A stretch of DNA of 64,000 nt from Rhodospirillales bacterium (GTDB taxonomy: Bacteria; Pseudomonadota; Alphaproteobacteria; Reyranellales; Reyranellaceae): NCBI GenBank assembly GCA_009377525.1, contig WHTW01000005.1, positions 45,705-109,704 of the forward strand, written 5' to 3'. A program made the translations under genes and the position numbers. The notes beneath the pieces were generated by a model. The model had not been told where the DNA came from. It searched no databases and saw only the letters and a list, made by a program, of their open reading frames with translations. Positions 1 through 8,826 of this stretch are shown piece by piece (position 1 is the first letter of the stretch; each line of letters opens with the position of its first letter).

Positions 1-1
1 C

Positions 2-829
2 CCCAAGCCGCAGACCCTCAAGGCGCGTGACGGGGCTCCGCTCAACTATCGCCTCTATCCAGGTCGGCCCGATGGCGTGATCGTGCTGGTGCATGGCTCG
101 TCGGGCACCGACGTCTCAATGCTCAAGCTCGCCCAAGCGCTCCAGGCGGCCGGCGCCACTGTCTACTCGATCAGCCTGCGTGGCCACGGCGGCAGCGGCG
201 CTGCCAACGGCGACGTCTCTTATGTCGGTCAGCTCAACGACGATCTGGCCGACCTCGTCAAAGGTCTCGGGCTCGACGAGCCGGGCATACGTCGCACCCT
301 CGTGGGCTTTTCCTCGGGAGGCGGCTTCGTGTTGCGCATCGCCGGCGGCAAGCAGGCCGCCCTGTTCAACGACTATCTCGCGATCTCGCCCTACATCGGG
401 CAGGACGCGCCAACCAACAAGCCGAACGCCGGCGGCTGGTCTGGCGTGGCGGTGCCGCGCATCATCGCGCTGTCGCTGCTCGACGGCATCGGCCTGCCAT
501 GGTTCCAGGGCCTGCCCGCCGTCCACTTCGCTACCGACGCCAAGGCGAGCAACAGCCGCACGCCGGTCTACTCCTTCCGGCTGGCAGCAAGCCTGCAGCT
601 CGGCCGCGACTGGCGCAGCGTGCTGGCACGCATATCGGCGCCCACCGAGATCGTGGTCGGCGCAAACGACGAGCTGTTCAATGCCGATCAGTTCAAGCCG
701 ATGCTGCAACCCATCAATTCGCGCATCGGCGCGACGGTCGTGCCCAACGAAACCCATCTCGGGATGATCGCCGATCCTCCGGCCACGGCGGCGATCGCCG
801 CCGCCTGGCGAAAGTTGGCAGGCGACTGA
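2..829 (+). CDS. alpha/beta hydrolase (5' end outside window)
   Basis: This is an alpha/beta-hydrolase-fold protein of the lysophospholipase/serine aminopeptidase type; the substrate is unknown. The reading frame is open from the window edge, so the N-terminus is missing; a GTG at 77 is internal because the preceding 25 codons (ending in YRLYPGRPDG) encode the usual lead-in strand. Visible motifs are the oxyanion-hole VHGSSG, the nucleophile elbow GFSSGG, a downstream acid in GANDELF and the catalytic histidine in NETHLGM, so all triad elements are present. It ends 90 bp before the convergent glyoxalase-like gene. The fold assignment is firm; the function is not. Confidence 0.85.
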   Translation, partial: PKPQTLKARDGAPLNYRLYPGRPDGVIVLVHGSSGTDVSMLKLAQALQAAGATVYSISLRGHGGSGAANGDVSYVGQLNDDLADLVKGLGLDEPGIRRTLVGFSSGGGFVLRIAGGKQAALFNDYLAISPYIGQDAPTNKPNAGGWSGVAVPRIIALSLLDGIGLPWFQGLPAVHFATDAKASNSRTPVYSFRLAASLQLGRDWRSVLARISAPTEIVVGANDELFNADQFKPMLQPINSRIGATVVPNETHLGMIADPPATAAIAAAWRKLAGD

Positions 830-918
830 TTTACCACCCACCTGCCGAGCCGCGCGAATACGCGCATTCACATGCGCGCCAGGCGTCTCAAAAGGGAGTC
901 GAGCCGGAGTAACCAACC

Positions 919-1323
919 TCAGGCGCCGGGCCCCAGCGGCTGGCCGTAGCTGAATTCTATGACGTAGCCGTCGGGGTCCTTGAGCGCGCAGCGATATCCC
1001 ACCGGATAGGGAAAGGCCTTCGGCTCCCAGGCAAGACAGCCCTCGTTGCGTCCACGCTCGGCCATCGCGTCGACTTCGGCGCGGCTGCCCAGCGCAAAGC
1101 CGAAATGGCTCAGATCCTCGCGCGACTGGTTGTGCGGTGGTCCGCCGAGCAGCAGCACGAAAACGTAGTCGGTGCGACCTTCCTCGGTCATCCAGACGGC
1201 ATGATCGTTCGGCCCCTCGCCATGCTCGTCGACCACCGTCAGCTTGCAAAAATCACGATAGAACGCGACCGAAAGCTCGAGATCCTGAACATGCAACGCG
1301 CAATGGGTAAATACCGGCTTCAT
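919..1323 (-). CDS. VOC family (glyoxalase/bleomycin-resistance-like) protein
   Basis: A vicinal-oxygen-chelate fold protein of about 134 residues. The N-terminal HCALHVQDLELSVAFYRD begins the first beta-alpha-beta-beta-beta unit, and the C-terminal KDPDGYVIEFSYG carries the typical metal-ligand glutamate. Members include glyoxalase I, ring-cleavage dioxygenases and resistance proteins; nothing here selects among them. The ATG at 1323 is preferred because MKPVFTHCALHV is the usual beginning, but the purine-rich GGGAGAG lies very close to it, and GTG codons at 1332 and 1338 are possible alternatives. It lies 19 bp downstream of cbpM and may be the last gene of that transcript. Confidence 0.8.
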   Translation of the reverse strand: MKPVFTHCALHVQDLELSVAFYRDFCKLTVVDEHGEGPNDHAVWMTEEGRTDYVFVLLLGGPPHNQSREDLSHFGFALGSRAEVDAMAERGRNEGCLAWEPKAFPYPVGYRCALKDPDGYVIEFSYGQPLGPGA

Positions 1324-1342
1324 CTCTCCCACAATCACTGAG

Positions 1343-1672
1343 CTAACGATCAGGCAGATCCTTCAACGCAACAGCAATCGACTCGCGCGTCTCGGTCGGT
1401 TGTCGGCCGATCGCGAGGCCAAGCTGGTGAAGCTGGCGGCGCAGCGTGTGCACCTGATCGATCAGGTCGACCACAGTCTCGACCGCCTCTTCGTCGAAGC
1501 CCAGCTGGTCCGTCAGGTCGGCGAGAAGCCGGGCGCGCGCCACGTCGACCGGCTCGAAAATCCAGTCCTCGCCATCGGCCGAGGGGCGCAGCAGGCCGCG
1601 CGCGACCCAGCGCTCGAGATGGACGGCGGAGAGACGGTCATGCGCTCGCAGCAGTTCCTCGAGCGTCGTCAT
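1343..1672 (-). CDS. cbpM: chaperone modulator CbpM
   Basis: A small MerR-like protein of about 109 residues. It matches the CbpM/YccV family that binds the J-domain of CbpA and inhibits its co-chaperone activity. An N-terminal helix-turn-helix-like segment (MTTLEELLRAHD, then VHLERWVARGLLRP) is followed by a helical region rich in leucine (VDLIDQVHTLRRQLHQLG). The start ATG overlaps the cbpA stop codon (ATGA), showing translational coupling. Pairing with the upstream J-protein is the main support. A longer reading frame to 1723 is open but would overlap cbpA by 55 bases. Confidence 0.85.
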   Translation of the reverse strand: MTTLEELLRAHDRLSAVHLERWVARGLLRPSADGEDWIFEPVDVARARLLADLTDQLGFDEEAVETVVDLIDQVHTLRRQLHQLGLAIGRQPTETRESIAVALKDLPDR

Positions 1673-2628
1673 GTGAACTGGTCCATCGACTTGCGCGGGT
1701 CGTAGGCGCGGCCCGCTTCCCACTTCTCCAAAAACTCCTTCAGGGCGTCATCCGGCTTGTCCGGCATCACGACCTTGAGCTTGAGGTACTGGTCGCCGCG
1801 CTGGCCCGACTTGCGGTCGAGCAGGCCGCGGCCCTTGAGCCTGAGCGACGTGCCGGTGTTGGAACCGGCGGGCACGTTCAGCATGACCGGCCCGCCCACC
1901 GTCGGCACGCGGATGCGGCCGCCCAGCACCGCCTCGGTCGGCGTCACCGGCAATTCGACATGGATGTCGTTGTCGCGCGGCTCGAAGAACGCATGTGGCT
2001 CGACATGGATCTCGACATAGGCGTCGCCCGGCGGCCGGCCCTTGCTGCCGGGCATGCCCTGTCCCTTCAGCCTGAGCGTCTGGCCGTCGGTCGTGCCTTC
2101 GGGGATATCGATGTCGAGCGTCTTGCCATCCGGCAGAGTGACCCGCTGCTTGCCGCCGCGGGCGGCCACCAGGAACGGCACGCGCAGGCTGTAGGTCACC
2201 GGCATGCCGCCCACGTCGAACCCGTCACCGCCGCCGGTGCGGAATGAAAAGCCGCCCGCGCCGGCCCGGCCGCCTCGCGCGCGGCCGAACATGTCCGAGA
2301 AGATGTCGCCCATGTCGACAAAGGCCTCCTCGCCGCCCGACCGGTCGTACTTGGCGCCACCGAAGCCGCCGGCGTGGTCGCGATAGAAGCCGCGCGGCGG
2401 CATCTCCTGGCCGGTGGCGTCGATCTCGCCGGCGTCGAAGCGGCGGCGTTTCTCGGGATCGGACAGGACATCGTTGGCCTGCGAGATCTCCTTGAACTTG
2501 GCCTCGGCCACCTTGTCGCCAGGATTGAGGTCGGGATGGTGTTTCTTGGCGAGCTTGCGGAACGCCTTGCGGATGTCGTCGTCCGAGGCGGTCCTCGGTA
2601 CGCCAAGGACGGAATAGGGATCAGCCAT
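1669..2628 (-). CDS. cbpA: CbpA-type DnaJ co-chaperone
   Basis: A class-B J-protein of 319 residues that stimulates DnaK ATPase and delivers unfolded clients in the cytoplasm. The J-domain occupies residues 1-70, with the HPD tripeptide in KKHHPDLNPGD. A Gly/Phe-rich linker follows (about 75-130). Two C-terminal beta-sandwich domains (about 140-310) contain GTTDGQTLRLKGQGMPG and GSNTGTSLRLKGRGLLD. No zinc-finger CxxCxGxG repeats are present, which separates it from DnaJ. It is translationally coupled to cbpM downstream. Confidence 0.93.
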   Translation of the reverse strand: MADPYSVLGVPRTASDDDIRKAFRKLAKKHHPDLNPGDKVAEAKFKEISQANDVLSDPEKRRRFDAGEIDATGQEMPPRGFYRDHAGGFGGAKYDRSGGEEAFVDMGDIFSDMFGRARGGRAGAGGFSFRTGGGDGFDVGGMPVTYSLRVPFLVAARGGKQRVTLPDGKTLDIDIPEGTTDGQTLRLKGQGMPGSKGRPPGDAYVEIHVEPHAFFEPRDNDIHVELPVTPTEAVLGGRIRVPTVGGPVMLNVPAGSNTGTSLRLKGRGLLDRKSGQRGDQYLKLKVVMPDKPDDALKEFLEKWEAGRAYDPRKSMDQFT

Positions 2629-2691
2629 AACCCGTCAAATGTGATGTCGATTCAGGCTGTTGCAAGTCCCCGTCGGCGGTCCGGACAAGAG

Positions 2692-5271
2692 CTAAGCCGC
2701 CACCAGATGCCGGTTCAGCGCCTGCGCCAACTCGCCGACGTGGCTGGTGATGCAGGTATTGTGCTTGCCGGGCACGTGCTCCTGGCCGACCTGCGGCGCC
2801 AGGCTGCGCCAGGCGTCGGCCGAGAACTCCTTCTTGCGCGTGTACTCGTCGCTCAGCACCACGACCACGCGCGCCTTGATCGGCGGCGGCAGATAGTTCG
2901 ACATGGCGTGGTAGTAGGCCCCGCGCAGCGAGTTGGCGGCTCCCGGCTGGCCACTGTAGAGGCGCTTGGCCACGCGCCACAGGATGGCGCGGTCCTTCTG
3001 CAGCAGGCGGCGCGTGCCCGCCCACACCGCCGGCATGCCCTTGGCCCGCAGCTTCTCGCCGATATGGCCCGGCGCGATGCCGCCCAGCTTGCTCACCGCG
3101 CGCACGATACCGCGCACCATCGGCCGGGCGTTGATCGAGAAGGTGTCGATCAGCACCAGGCTCTCGACCTTGCGGCCGGCGCGCTCGAGCTGATGGGCGA
3201 TCTCCCAGGCCGCCAGTCCGCCGTGACAGTAGCCCGCGATCTGGAAGGCGCCGTAGGCCTGCAACGCGAGAAGCTCGGGGATGTACCGGCTGGCCATCGC
3301 CTCCATCGTGTCGACGCCAGCTCTCTGGTCGAAGTTCGGATGGAGCAGATAGATCGGACCGTCATGACGCAGCAGGTCGGCGAGTCGGAGCGCATAGAAG
3401 CCCCAGCCGTCGAAGTCGCCGTGGCAGATGAAGAGCGGCCTGCCCTCGCCGTCCTTCACCTTGCTTATGAACTCGTCCTTGGACGCCACCGCGTTCGCCA
3501 GTGTGTCGACGAGGTGGCGGATCGTCAGCTCGGCCTTGATCTCGGACGGCGCGATAGTCTGGCGCGTCTGCGCCTCGAGCTCGAGCAGCATCTCGGTCGC
3601 CTGCAGGGAATCGCCGCCGGCCTCGAAGAAGTCGTCGTCGATGCCGATGTCGTTGCGCGTCAAAAGGCGCTGCCAGATCTCGGCGATCTGGATCTGCAAT
3701 GGCTCGTCGGGCAGCACGCTCGCCCGCACCTCCTTGCCGAAGCTGGCGGAGAGCTGGGCGCGCGAGATCTTGCCCGTCGGGCCCTTGGGCAGGCTGGCAA
3801 GGACATGGACCTGCCGCGGCATCTGGAAGGGAGCCAGCCGGTCGTGCAGGAACTCGAACAACGCCGAGGACGTGGCATCGCTACCGTCTTTCAGCACCAC
3901 GGCGGCGGCGACGTTCTCGCCGAGCCGTGGGTGCGGCACGGCGAAGGCCGCCGCTTCGCGCACCGCCGGATGTTGCAGCAGGACCTTTTCGACGTCGTAG
4001 GGTGCCACCTTCTCGCCGCCGCGATTGATGATCTCCTTGGTGCGGCCGACCACCGTCAGGTCGCCATCGGCGTCGACCATGCCGAGATCGCCGGTGGCGA
4101 GCCAGCCGTCGACCAGGCCGGTCGGCGTGTCGTCGATGTCCTGCAGGTAGCCCGGCATGACGCTCGGCCCGCGCAGCATGACCTGGCCGACCTTGCCCGG
4201 CCCCAGAGCCTTGCCATCCTTGCCGCGGATCTCGAGCTCGCCCGCCGGCACGGCGCCCACCGTGCCGGGCTTGAGTGCCATCGGCGGCAGGCGCGGCCCG
4301 GTCATCATGCCGGCCTCGCACAGACCGTAGAACTCCAGGACGGGAACGCCGACGCGTTCCTGCAGCTCGGTGCGAACGCTCTCCGGCAAATAGGACGCCG
4401 TCGACAGCACGAAGCGCAGCACATGCCGCGGCTCGCCGGCCGGCAGCGCGCGCAGCTTGTCGAGCAAGGCTTGCAGGAATGCCGGCGCCGAGGTCAGCCA
4501 GGTCGGCCTGAGCTCGCCTATCCACTGCTGGAAATCCTGCGGTCCGGCGGCCTGCGGCATGGCCACGCTGCAGCCGATCAACAGCGGCACGACCAGCGTC
4601 GCCTTGAAGCCGGCATTGTAATAGATCGGCATGATGCAGGCCGACCGGTCGGCCGGGCCGAGCCCGAGCCAGCGCCCCATCTTGCGCGCCATCTCGATCA
4701 GGTTCTCGTGCGTCACCGGCACGCGCTTGGCCGTGCCCGTGGTGCCGGAGGTGCGGAAGATGGCGCAGACCGACTGGGCGTTGACCGAGCCGGCGCGCAG
4801 CGGACGGCGGGCGATCGGCCTGAGCTGTGTGAGCGCAACATCATCGAGCGACGTCGTGGCCTTCGACACCTGGAACAGGCCGAATGCCGGATTGGAGACG
4901 GCGGCCCAGGCCGGCACGGCTTCCCAGCCGGGCACGATCAAGGCATCGACACGGATGCGGCGCAGCTCCTCCTCCAGCTCGGCAGGCGCCAGAGTGGGGT
5001 TGATGGGCAGCACGGTCGCCGTGCAGCAAACCGCGACACTCAACAGCGCCGCTTCCGGTCCGCGCGGCAGGGCAATGCCGATGCGTGAATCGGGCCCGAT
5101 CCCCGCGCGTCGAAGCTGCTCGCCGATCAGGCGGATCTGCCGAACGAGGCTGCCGAACGACATCACCTCAAGGCCTGAGCACACCAACGCTGGCGCTTGC
5201 GGATCGGTCGAGGCGCGACGCGACAGCGTCTCGCCGATCGTCGAAGGCAGAAGCATTCCGCGATCGTCCAT
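2692..5271 (-). CDS. one-module adenylation-carrier-thioesterase synthetase (NRPS-like)
   Basis: A free-standing three-domain protein of about 859 residues. The adenylation domain (about 1-500) shows the P-loop-like FRTSGTTGTAKR at 172-183, then FYGLCEAG, TGDLGMVD, the hinge GRTKEIINRGGEK and the C-terminal lysine in PTGKIS. A carrier domain carries the phosphopantetheine serine in GGDSL (Ser555). The C-terminal alpha/beta thioesterase (about 600-859) has GYCHGG, so its nucleophile position is cysteine (Cys682), not serine. There is no condensation or reductase domain. It would activate one carboxylic acid, load it on the carrier and release or condense it. The acyl-CoA dehydrogenase gene upstream on the same strand may supply or modify the acyl group. 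The ATG at 5271 was chosen by homology; open frame extends to 5340 without a clear ribosome site. The product is unknown. Confidence 0.85.
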   Translation of the reverse strand: MDDRGMLLPSTIGETLSRRASTDPQAPALVCSGLEVMSFGSLVRQIRLIGEQLRRAGIGPDSRIGIALPRGPEAALLSVAVCCTATVLPINPTLAPAELEEELRRIRVDALIVPGWEAVPAWAAVSNPAFGLFQVSKATTSLDDVALTQLRPIARRPLRAGSVNAQSVCAIFRTSGTTGTAKRVPVTHENLIEMARKMGRWLGLGPADRSACIMPIYYNAGFKATLVVPLLIGCSVAMPQAAGPQDFQQWIGELRPTWLTSAPAFLQALLDKLRALPAGEPRHVLRFVLSTASYLPESVRTELQERVGVPVLEFYGLCEAGMMTGPRLPPMALKPGTVGAVPAGELEIRGKDGKALGPGKVGQVMLRGPSVMPGYLQDIDDTPTGLVDGWLATGDLGMVDADGDLTVVGRTKEIINRGGEKVAPYDVEKVLLQHPAVREAAAFAVPHPRLGENVAAAVVLKDGSDATSSALFEFLHDRLAPFQMPRQVHVLASLPKGPTGKISRAQLSASFGKEVRASVLPDEPLQIQIAEIWQRLLTRNDIGIDDDFFEAGGDSLQATEMLLELEAQTRQTIAPSEIKAELTIRHLVDTLANAVASKDEFISKVKDGEGRPLFICHGDFDGWGFYALRLADLLRHDGPIYLLHPNFDQRAGVDTMEAMASRYIPELLALQAYGAFQIAGYCHGGLAAWEIAHQLERAGRKVESLVLIDTFSINARPMVRGIVRAVSKLGGIAPGHIGEKLRAKGMPAVWAGTRRLLQKDRAILWRVAKRLYSGQPGAANSLRGAYYHAMSNYLPPPIKARVVVVLSDEYTRKKEFSADAWRSLAPQVGQEHVPGKHNTCITSHVGELAQALNRHLVAA

Positions 5272-5410
5272 TACAGGCTCAATGCAACGATATCCGGCGG
5301 GAAGCACTCCCATGCCCCACGGACAACCATACCTTCGCACTTTTAATGCAAGTTTTTGCCTTCGCTAGCCCATGTGACCGCAAGAATGCACTCAATCTGT
5401 ACGAGTTGCG

Positions 5411-6619
5411 CTACAGGCCCAAGACAGCCTTGGCAACAATATTTCGCTGAATCTCGTTCGATCCCGCGTAGATCGTGGAAGCGCGGTTGTTGAGATAAAG
5501 CGGCATGGCCGTGATCCCCCACTCCGGCGTCATCGTCGGATGGTTGTGGCCAAGCGTGCGCGCCTCCGGCTCGAACGGCGCGGCATACCAGGCTAGCGCT
5601 TCGACGCCGAGATGGTCGAGCTTCTGGAGGGTCTCGCTGCCGCGGATCTTCATGACCGACGAGACCGCGCCGGGATTCTTGCCGCGGCTCAGGTCGGACA
5701 GGACCTGCATCTCGATCATCTCCAGCGCCTGGATCTCCATCTCGGTTTCGGCCAGCCGCTCGGCAAAGGTGCGTTCTTTGATCAGGCGGCCGGTGCCGTC
5801 CGAGGCCTCCTCGCAGGCGATGCGCCTGATGTCCTCGATGCGGGCATAGAGGTTCGGCGTGTAGGCATCGCCGCCGCGCTCGAACTCGAGCAGGTACTTG
5901 GCGACCGTCCAGCCAGCATTCTCCGGGCCGATGCGGTTGGCAATGGGCGTGCGCACGTTGTCGAAGAACACCTGGTTGACCTCGTGGTCGCCGGCCAGGG
6001 TGACGATCGGCTTCACCGTCAGGCCGGGCGTCTTCATCGAATCGATCAGCACGAAGGAGATGCCGTCCTGCGGCTTGTCCTCGGTCGCGGTGCGCACCAG
6101 GCAGAACATGTGATCGGCGACGTGCGCACCGGTCGTCCAGATCTTGGTGCCGTTGATCACGTAGTCGTCGCCGTCGCGCACGGCGCGCGTCTTGAGGCTG
6201 GCGAGGTCGGAACCCGACCCCGGCTCGGAATAGCCCTGGCAGAACATGATGTCGCCTGACACGATTCTGGGCAGGTACTTGGCTTTCTGCTCGGATGTGC
6301 CGAACTTCATGATCACCGGCCCGACCATGCGGATGCCCATGGCGAAGATGCGCGGCGCATCGACGGCAATGCATTCGCGGGCGAAGATGTAGCGTTGGGT
6401 GGCGCTCCAGCCGGTACCGCCATATTCCGTGGGCCACGCCGGCGCCGACCAGCCGCGCCGGGCCAGCACCTTGTGCCAGCGCATGCCGGCGTCGACGTCG
6501 GCGAACACGCCACCGGTCTTGCGGCCGGCCTCGCGTAAGTCCTCCGTAAGATTCTCGTCGAGGAAGCGGCGCACCTCGTCGCGGAAGGCTTCGTCCTGCG
6601 GGCTGAGGGCCAAGTCCAT
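5411..6619 (-). CDS. acyl-CoA dehydrogenase family protein
   Basis: An FAD-dependent acyl-CoA dehydrogenase of 402 residues that would introduce an alpha-beta double bond into an acyl-CoA. Three domains are visible: an N-terminal helical domain (MDLALSPQDEAFRDEVRRFL), a middle beta-barrel with CQGYSEPGSGSDLASLKT and GTKIWTTGAHVADHMFCLVR, and a C-terminal helical domain ending in IYAGSNEIQRNIVAKAVLGL. It resembles the large-subunit PimC/FadE-type enzymes that act on branched or aromatic acyl-CoAs. The start at 6619 is set by a GGAGG five bases upstream. It is followed after about 140 bp by the adenylation-carrier-thioesterase gene. Confidence 0.92.
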   Translation of the reverse strand: MDLALSPQDEAFRDEVRRFLDENLTEDLREAGRKTGGVFADVDAGMRWHKVLARRGWSAPAWPTEYGGTGWSATQRYIFARECIAVDAPRIFAMGIRMVGPVIMKFGTSEQKAKYLPRIVSGDIMFCQGYSEPGSGSDLASLKTRAVRDGDDYVINGTKIWTTGAHVADHMFCLVRTATEDKPQDGISFVLIDSMKTPGLTVKPIVTLAGDHEVNQVFFDNVRTPIANRIGPENAGWTVAKYLLEFERGGDAYTPNLYARIEDIRRIACEEASDGTGRLIKERTFAERLAETEMEIQALEMIEMQVLSDLSRGKNPGAVSSVMKIRGSETLQKLDHLGVEALAWYAAPFEPEARTLGHNHPTMTPEWGITAMPLYLNNRASTIYAGSNEIQRNIVAKAVLGL

Positions 6620-6753
6620 GCGTTTCCTCCGGCAATCTTTCCCCAAAGGCTACCGGCGCTTGCTCGGCGGAGTCCAGCATGCGGCTGGCCGGGACTTCCG
6701 ACGGGCGGTATGGTTCTTGCCTGATCGTCCGCATCCGACCGCGGAGTCGCCTC

Positions 6754-7662
6754 ATGGCCAAGCTGCTGCGCCTCGTTGCCCTCAGTCTCCTCCTCGCCTT
6801 TTCGGCGAGCGCCCAGGACAAGAAAGAAGTCGACCTGGCGCTGGCGCTGGCCATCGACATCTCGGGCAGCATCGATCCTGACGAGGCCAAGCTGCAACGC
6901 GACGGCTACGTCCAGGCGTTCCGTGACCCGGTGATCGTCAAGGCAATCCTGGGCGGCAGCCACGGCCGCATCGCCGTCGCCTACTATGAATGGTCCGACG
7001 CCTGGGTGCAGCGCCTGCTGGTCGACTGGACGCTGCTCGATTCAGAACCGGCGATCATGTCGTTCACCACGCGGCTCGCCAACGCGCCGATCTCGATCGC
7101 CCGCCGCACCTCGATCAGCGGCGCCATTCGCTACGCCATCCCGCTGTTCGGCCGCAGTCCCTACGAGGCCGAGCGCAAGGTGCTCGACATCTCGGGCGAC
7201 GGCTCGAACAACGACGGCGGGTTGGTGACCGACATGCGCTACGAGGCGCTGAAGGAGCGCATCGTCATCAACGGGCTGCCGATCATGAACGACCGGCCCA
7301 ACCCGTTCGGCTTCCCGAGCGAGTCCGATCTCGACAAGTACTACCTGCACTGCGTCACCGGCGGGCCGCGCTCCTTCGTCGAGGTCGCCAAGAACTTCGA
7401 GGACTTTCCCCGCGCCGTGCGCAAGAAGCTCCTGCAGGAGGTGGCCGACGCCGGCCCCGAACTCGGTCCGATGAGCGACTTCGATATCGCCCGCGGTCTC
7501 CTGCGCGATGGCGCCCAGCTCGCGCAAAGCGGCCGCCGGCCGATGCGTGGCGAGGACGACTACACGCGCTTCATCCGGCCGGAGTATGAGCTGGGCTGCG
7601 ACGTCGGCGAGCGGCGCAGCCGCGAGTTCTGGCAGCGCCGCTTCGGCGTCACGCCGGACTGA
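6754..7662 (+). CDS. DUF1194 (von Willebrand factor A-like) secreted protein
   Basis: A predicted exported protein of 302 residues with a VWA-like fold. A signal peptide is clear (MAKLLRLVALSLLLAFSASA, cleaved before QDKK). A MIDAS-type metal site AIDISGSID follows at about residue 35, and DISGDGSNNDGG is the second conserved loop. DUF1194 proteins are common in alphaproteobacteria and have no proven function. The ATG at 6754 has GGAG seven bases upstream. The longer in-frame upstream extension would bury the signal peptide and is rejected. It is convergent with the acetyltransferase gene, with one base between the two stop codons. Confidence 0.88.
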   Translation: MAKLLRLVALSLLLAFSASAQDKKEVDLALALAIDISGSIDPDEAKLQRDGYVQAFRDPVIVKAILGGSHGRIAVAYYEWSDAWVQRLLVDWTLLDSEPAIMSFTTRLANAPISIARRTSISGAIRYAIPLFGRSPYEAERKVLDISGDGSNNDGGLVTDMRYEALKERIVINGLPIMNDRPNPFGFPSESDLDKYYLHCVTGGPRSFVEVAKNFEDFPRAVRKKLLQEVADAGPELGPMSDFDIARGLLRDGAQLAQSGRRPMRGEDDYTRFIRPEYELGCDVGERRSREFWQRRFGVTPD

Positions 7663-7663
7663 T

Positions 7664-8107
7664 CTAGGTTGGGTTCATCGGGTAGTCGTAACGGATGAAC
7701 CCCGCGAAGCGCGCTACCTTGTCGTAGAGGCCGCGGGCGCGGACATTGTGCTGCTGCGTCAGCCAGTAGTAGCGCGGGCAACCGTGCGCCTGCGCCGCGC
7801 CGGCGACCGCCTCGATCAAGAGCCGCGCCGCGCCCTGCCCGCGCATCGCCTCGTCGACGAACAGGTCGGCGAGATAGCAGACATCGTCGAACCAGATGCT
7901 GGGATGGAAGAAATAGTGGGCGATGCCGATGACGCGGCCGTCGAGCCGCGCCGCCAGGCCATGCAGCACGTCGGCCCCCAGCAGCCGGCGCCAGGCGCGG
8001 TCGTAGTCGGCGTCGGGCAGAACCCGCTCATAGAAGGCGTTGTAGCCGACAGCGAGCGGCTGCCAGACTTGGCGGTCATCTTCGCGAAGGAGTGTGATCT
8101 CGATCAT
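7664..8107 (-). CDS. GNAT family N-acetyltransferase
   Basis: A 147-residue GCN5-related acetyltransferase. Strand beta4 and the acetyl-CoA pyrophosphate loop are seen in LADLFVDEAMRGQGAARLLI, which has the R/Q-x-x-G-x-G/A signature. The C-terminal YWLTQQHNVRARGLYDKVA is motif B, placing an Asn/Tyr near the thiol of CoA. The acceptor substrate cannot be read from the sequence. It lies 22 bp downstream of the DUF1428 gene and may share its transcript. Confidence 0.88.
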   Translation of the reverse strand: MIEITLLREDDRQVWQPLAVGYNAFYERVLPDADYDRAWRRLLGADVLHGLAARLDGRVIGIAHYFFHPSIWFDDVCYLADLFVDEAMRGQGAARLLIEAVAGAAQAHGCPRYYWLTQQHNVRARGLYDKVARFAGFIRYDYPMNPT

Positions 8108-8129
8108 GCCCCGCTTGTAACGCGACCGA

Positions 8130-8489
8130 TCAGAACTCCACCAGCGTCTTGAAGCCGCCGTAGGCCATACGCTTCATGTCGAACGGCATCTCCTTGGGCA
8201 TGCCCGGGCCCGTCAGGCGCTTGTCGGCCATCACCTTCGCGTTGACCTTGTCGCGATGGGCGCGCGACTTGTAGACGATGTAGGAGAACACCACCGTCTC
8301 GCCAGGCTTGGTCTTGGCGAGCTTGGGGAACGGCAGGCCCATCTTCACCTTGAGGTCGTCGCCCACGCATTCGCGATAGTCGAGCGCGCCATGCTCGCGC
8401 CACACCTTGCCGGCCTTGATCGCCATCTTCTTGTAGATCGCGAGCTTCCTCTTCGGCACGACCAGGACGAAACCATCGACATAGGACAT
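8130..8489 (-). CDS. DUF1428 family protein
   Basis: A 119-residue protein matching the DUF1428 (YbaA-like) family, a dimeric alpha+beta-barrel fold of unknown activity. Family hallmarks are the start MSYVDGFVLVVPKRKLAIYK and the end MPFDMKRMAYGGFKTLVEF. Such genes are frequently found with ArsR and SRPBCC genes. A short inverted repeat of the ArsR-operator type lies about 20 bp upstream. The DUF assignment is firm; no function is inferred. Confidence 0.88.
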   Translation of the reverse strand: MSYVDGFVLVVPKRKLAIYKKMAIKAGKVWREHGALDYRECVGDDLKVKMGLPFPKLAKTKPGETVVFSYIVYKSRAHRDKVNAKVMADKRLTGPGMPKEMPFDMKRMAYGGFKTLVEF

Positions 8490-8509
8490 CGGTACACTCC
8501 CTGATACTT

Positions 8510-8521
8510 AACTCAATAGTT
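8510..8521. promoter_or_regulatory. possible ArsR-type operator
   Basis: The 12-base inverted repeat AACT-CAAT-AGTT lies between the DUF1428 start and the divergent DUF1127 gene. Its half-sites and spacing look like those bound by small ArsR/SmtB repressors that control SRPBCC and DUF1428 genes. An ArsR gene exists at 42645 in this window, but no direct link can be shown. The call is weak. Confidence 0.25.
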
Positions 8522-8616
8522 CACAATTAGCAGCCGCGTCTGGCCTGTCAATCGCGCGGCGACGGTTCGATGCACGCCGCAACGACGAACGGTCTTTGCC
8601 GGGCATGGTTCCGCCC

Positions 8617-8826
8617 ATGTCCGCCATCGATCATTCCTTCATCCACGCCGACCCCGCACCGGCTTTACGCCGCCGCCTTCGGCCGCTCGCTGCGCTGATC
8701 ATCTGGCATCACCGCCATCGCACCCGGCGGCAGCTGCGCGAGCTGGACAGCCGGCAACTCGACGACGTCGGCATCGATCCGGCGGCCCGGCGGGCCGAAA
8801 TCGCCAAGTGGTTCTGGCAGCCCTAA
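8617..8826 (+). CDS. DUF1127 family small protein
   Basis: A basic 69-residue protein with the C-terminal DUF1127 (YjiS-like) motif RTRRQLRELDSRQLDDVGID followed by the helix ARRAEIAKWFW. Some members bind RNA or regulate phosphate, carbon or motility functions in alphaproteobacteria. The ATG at 8617 is preferred over one at 8596 because the family begins near there. Its stop codon overlaps the end of the convergent LysR gene by four bases. Confidence 0.75.
   Translation: MSAIDHSFIHADPAPALRRRLRPLAALIIWHHRHRTRRQLRELDSRQLDDVGIDPAARRAEIAKWFWQP

Noticed and set aside
2374..5088. 904-codon open frame on the plus strand opposite the synthetase
   Set aside because: It is the complement of the A-T-TE gene, has no recognisable domain and low-complexity Arg/Leu/His-rich composition typical of antisense frames in GC-rich DNA.
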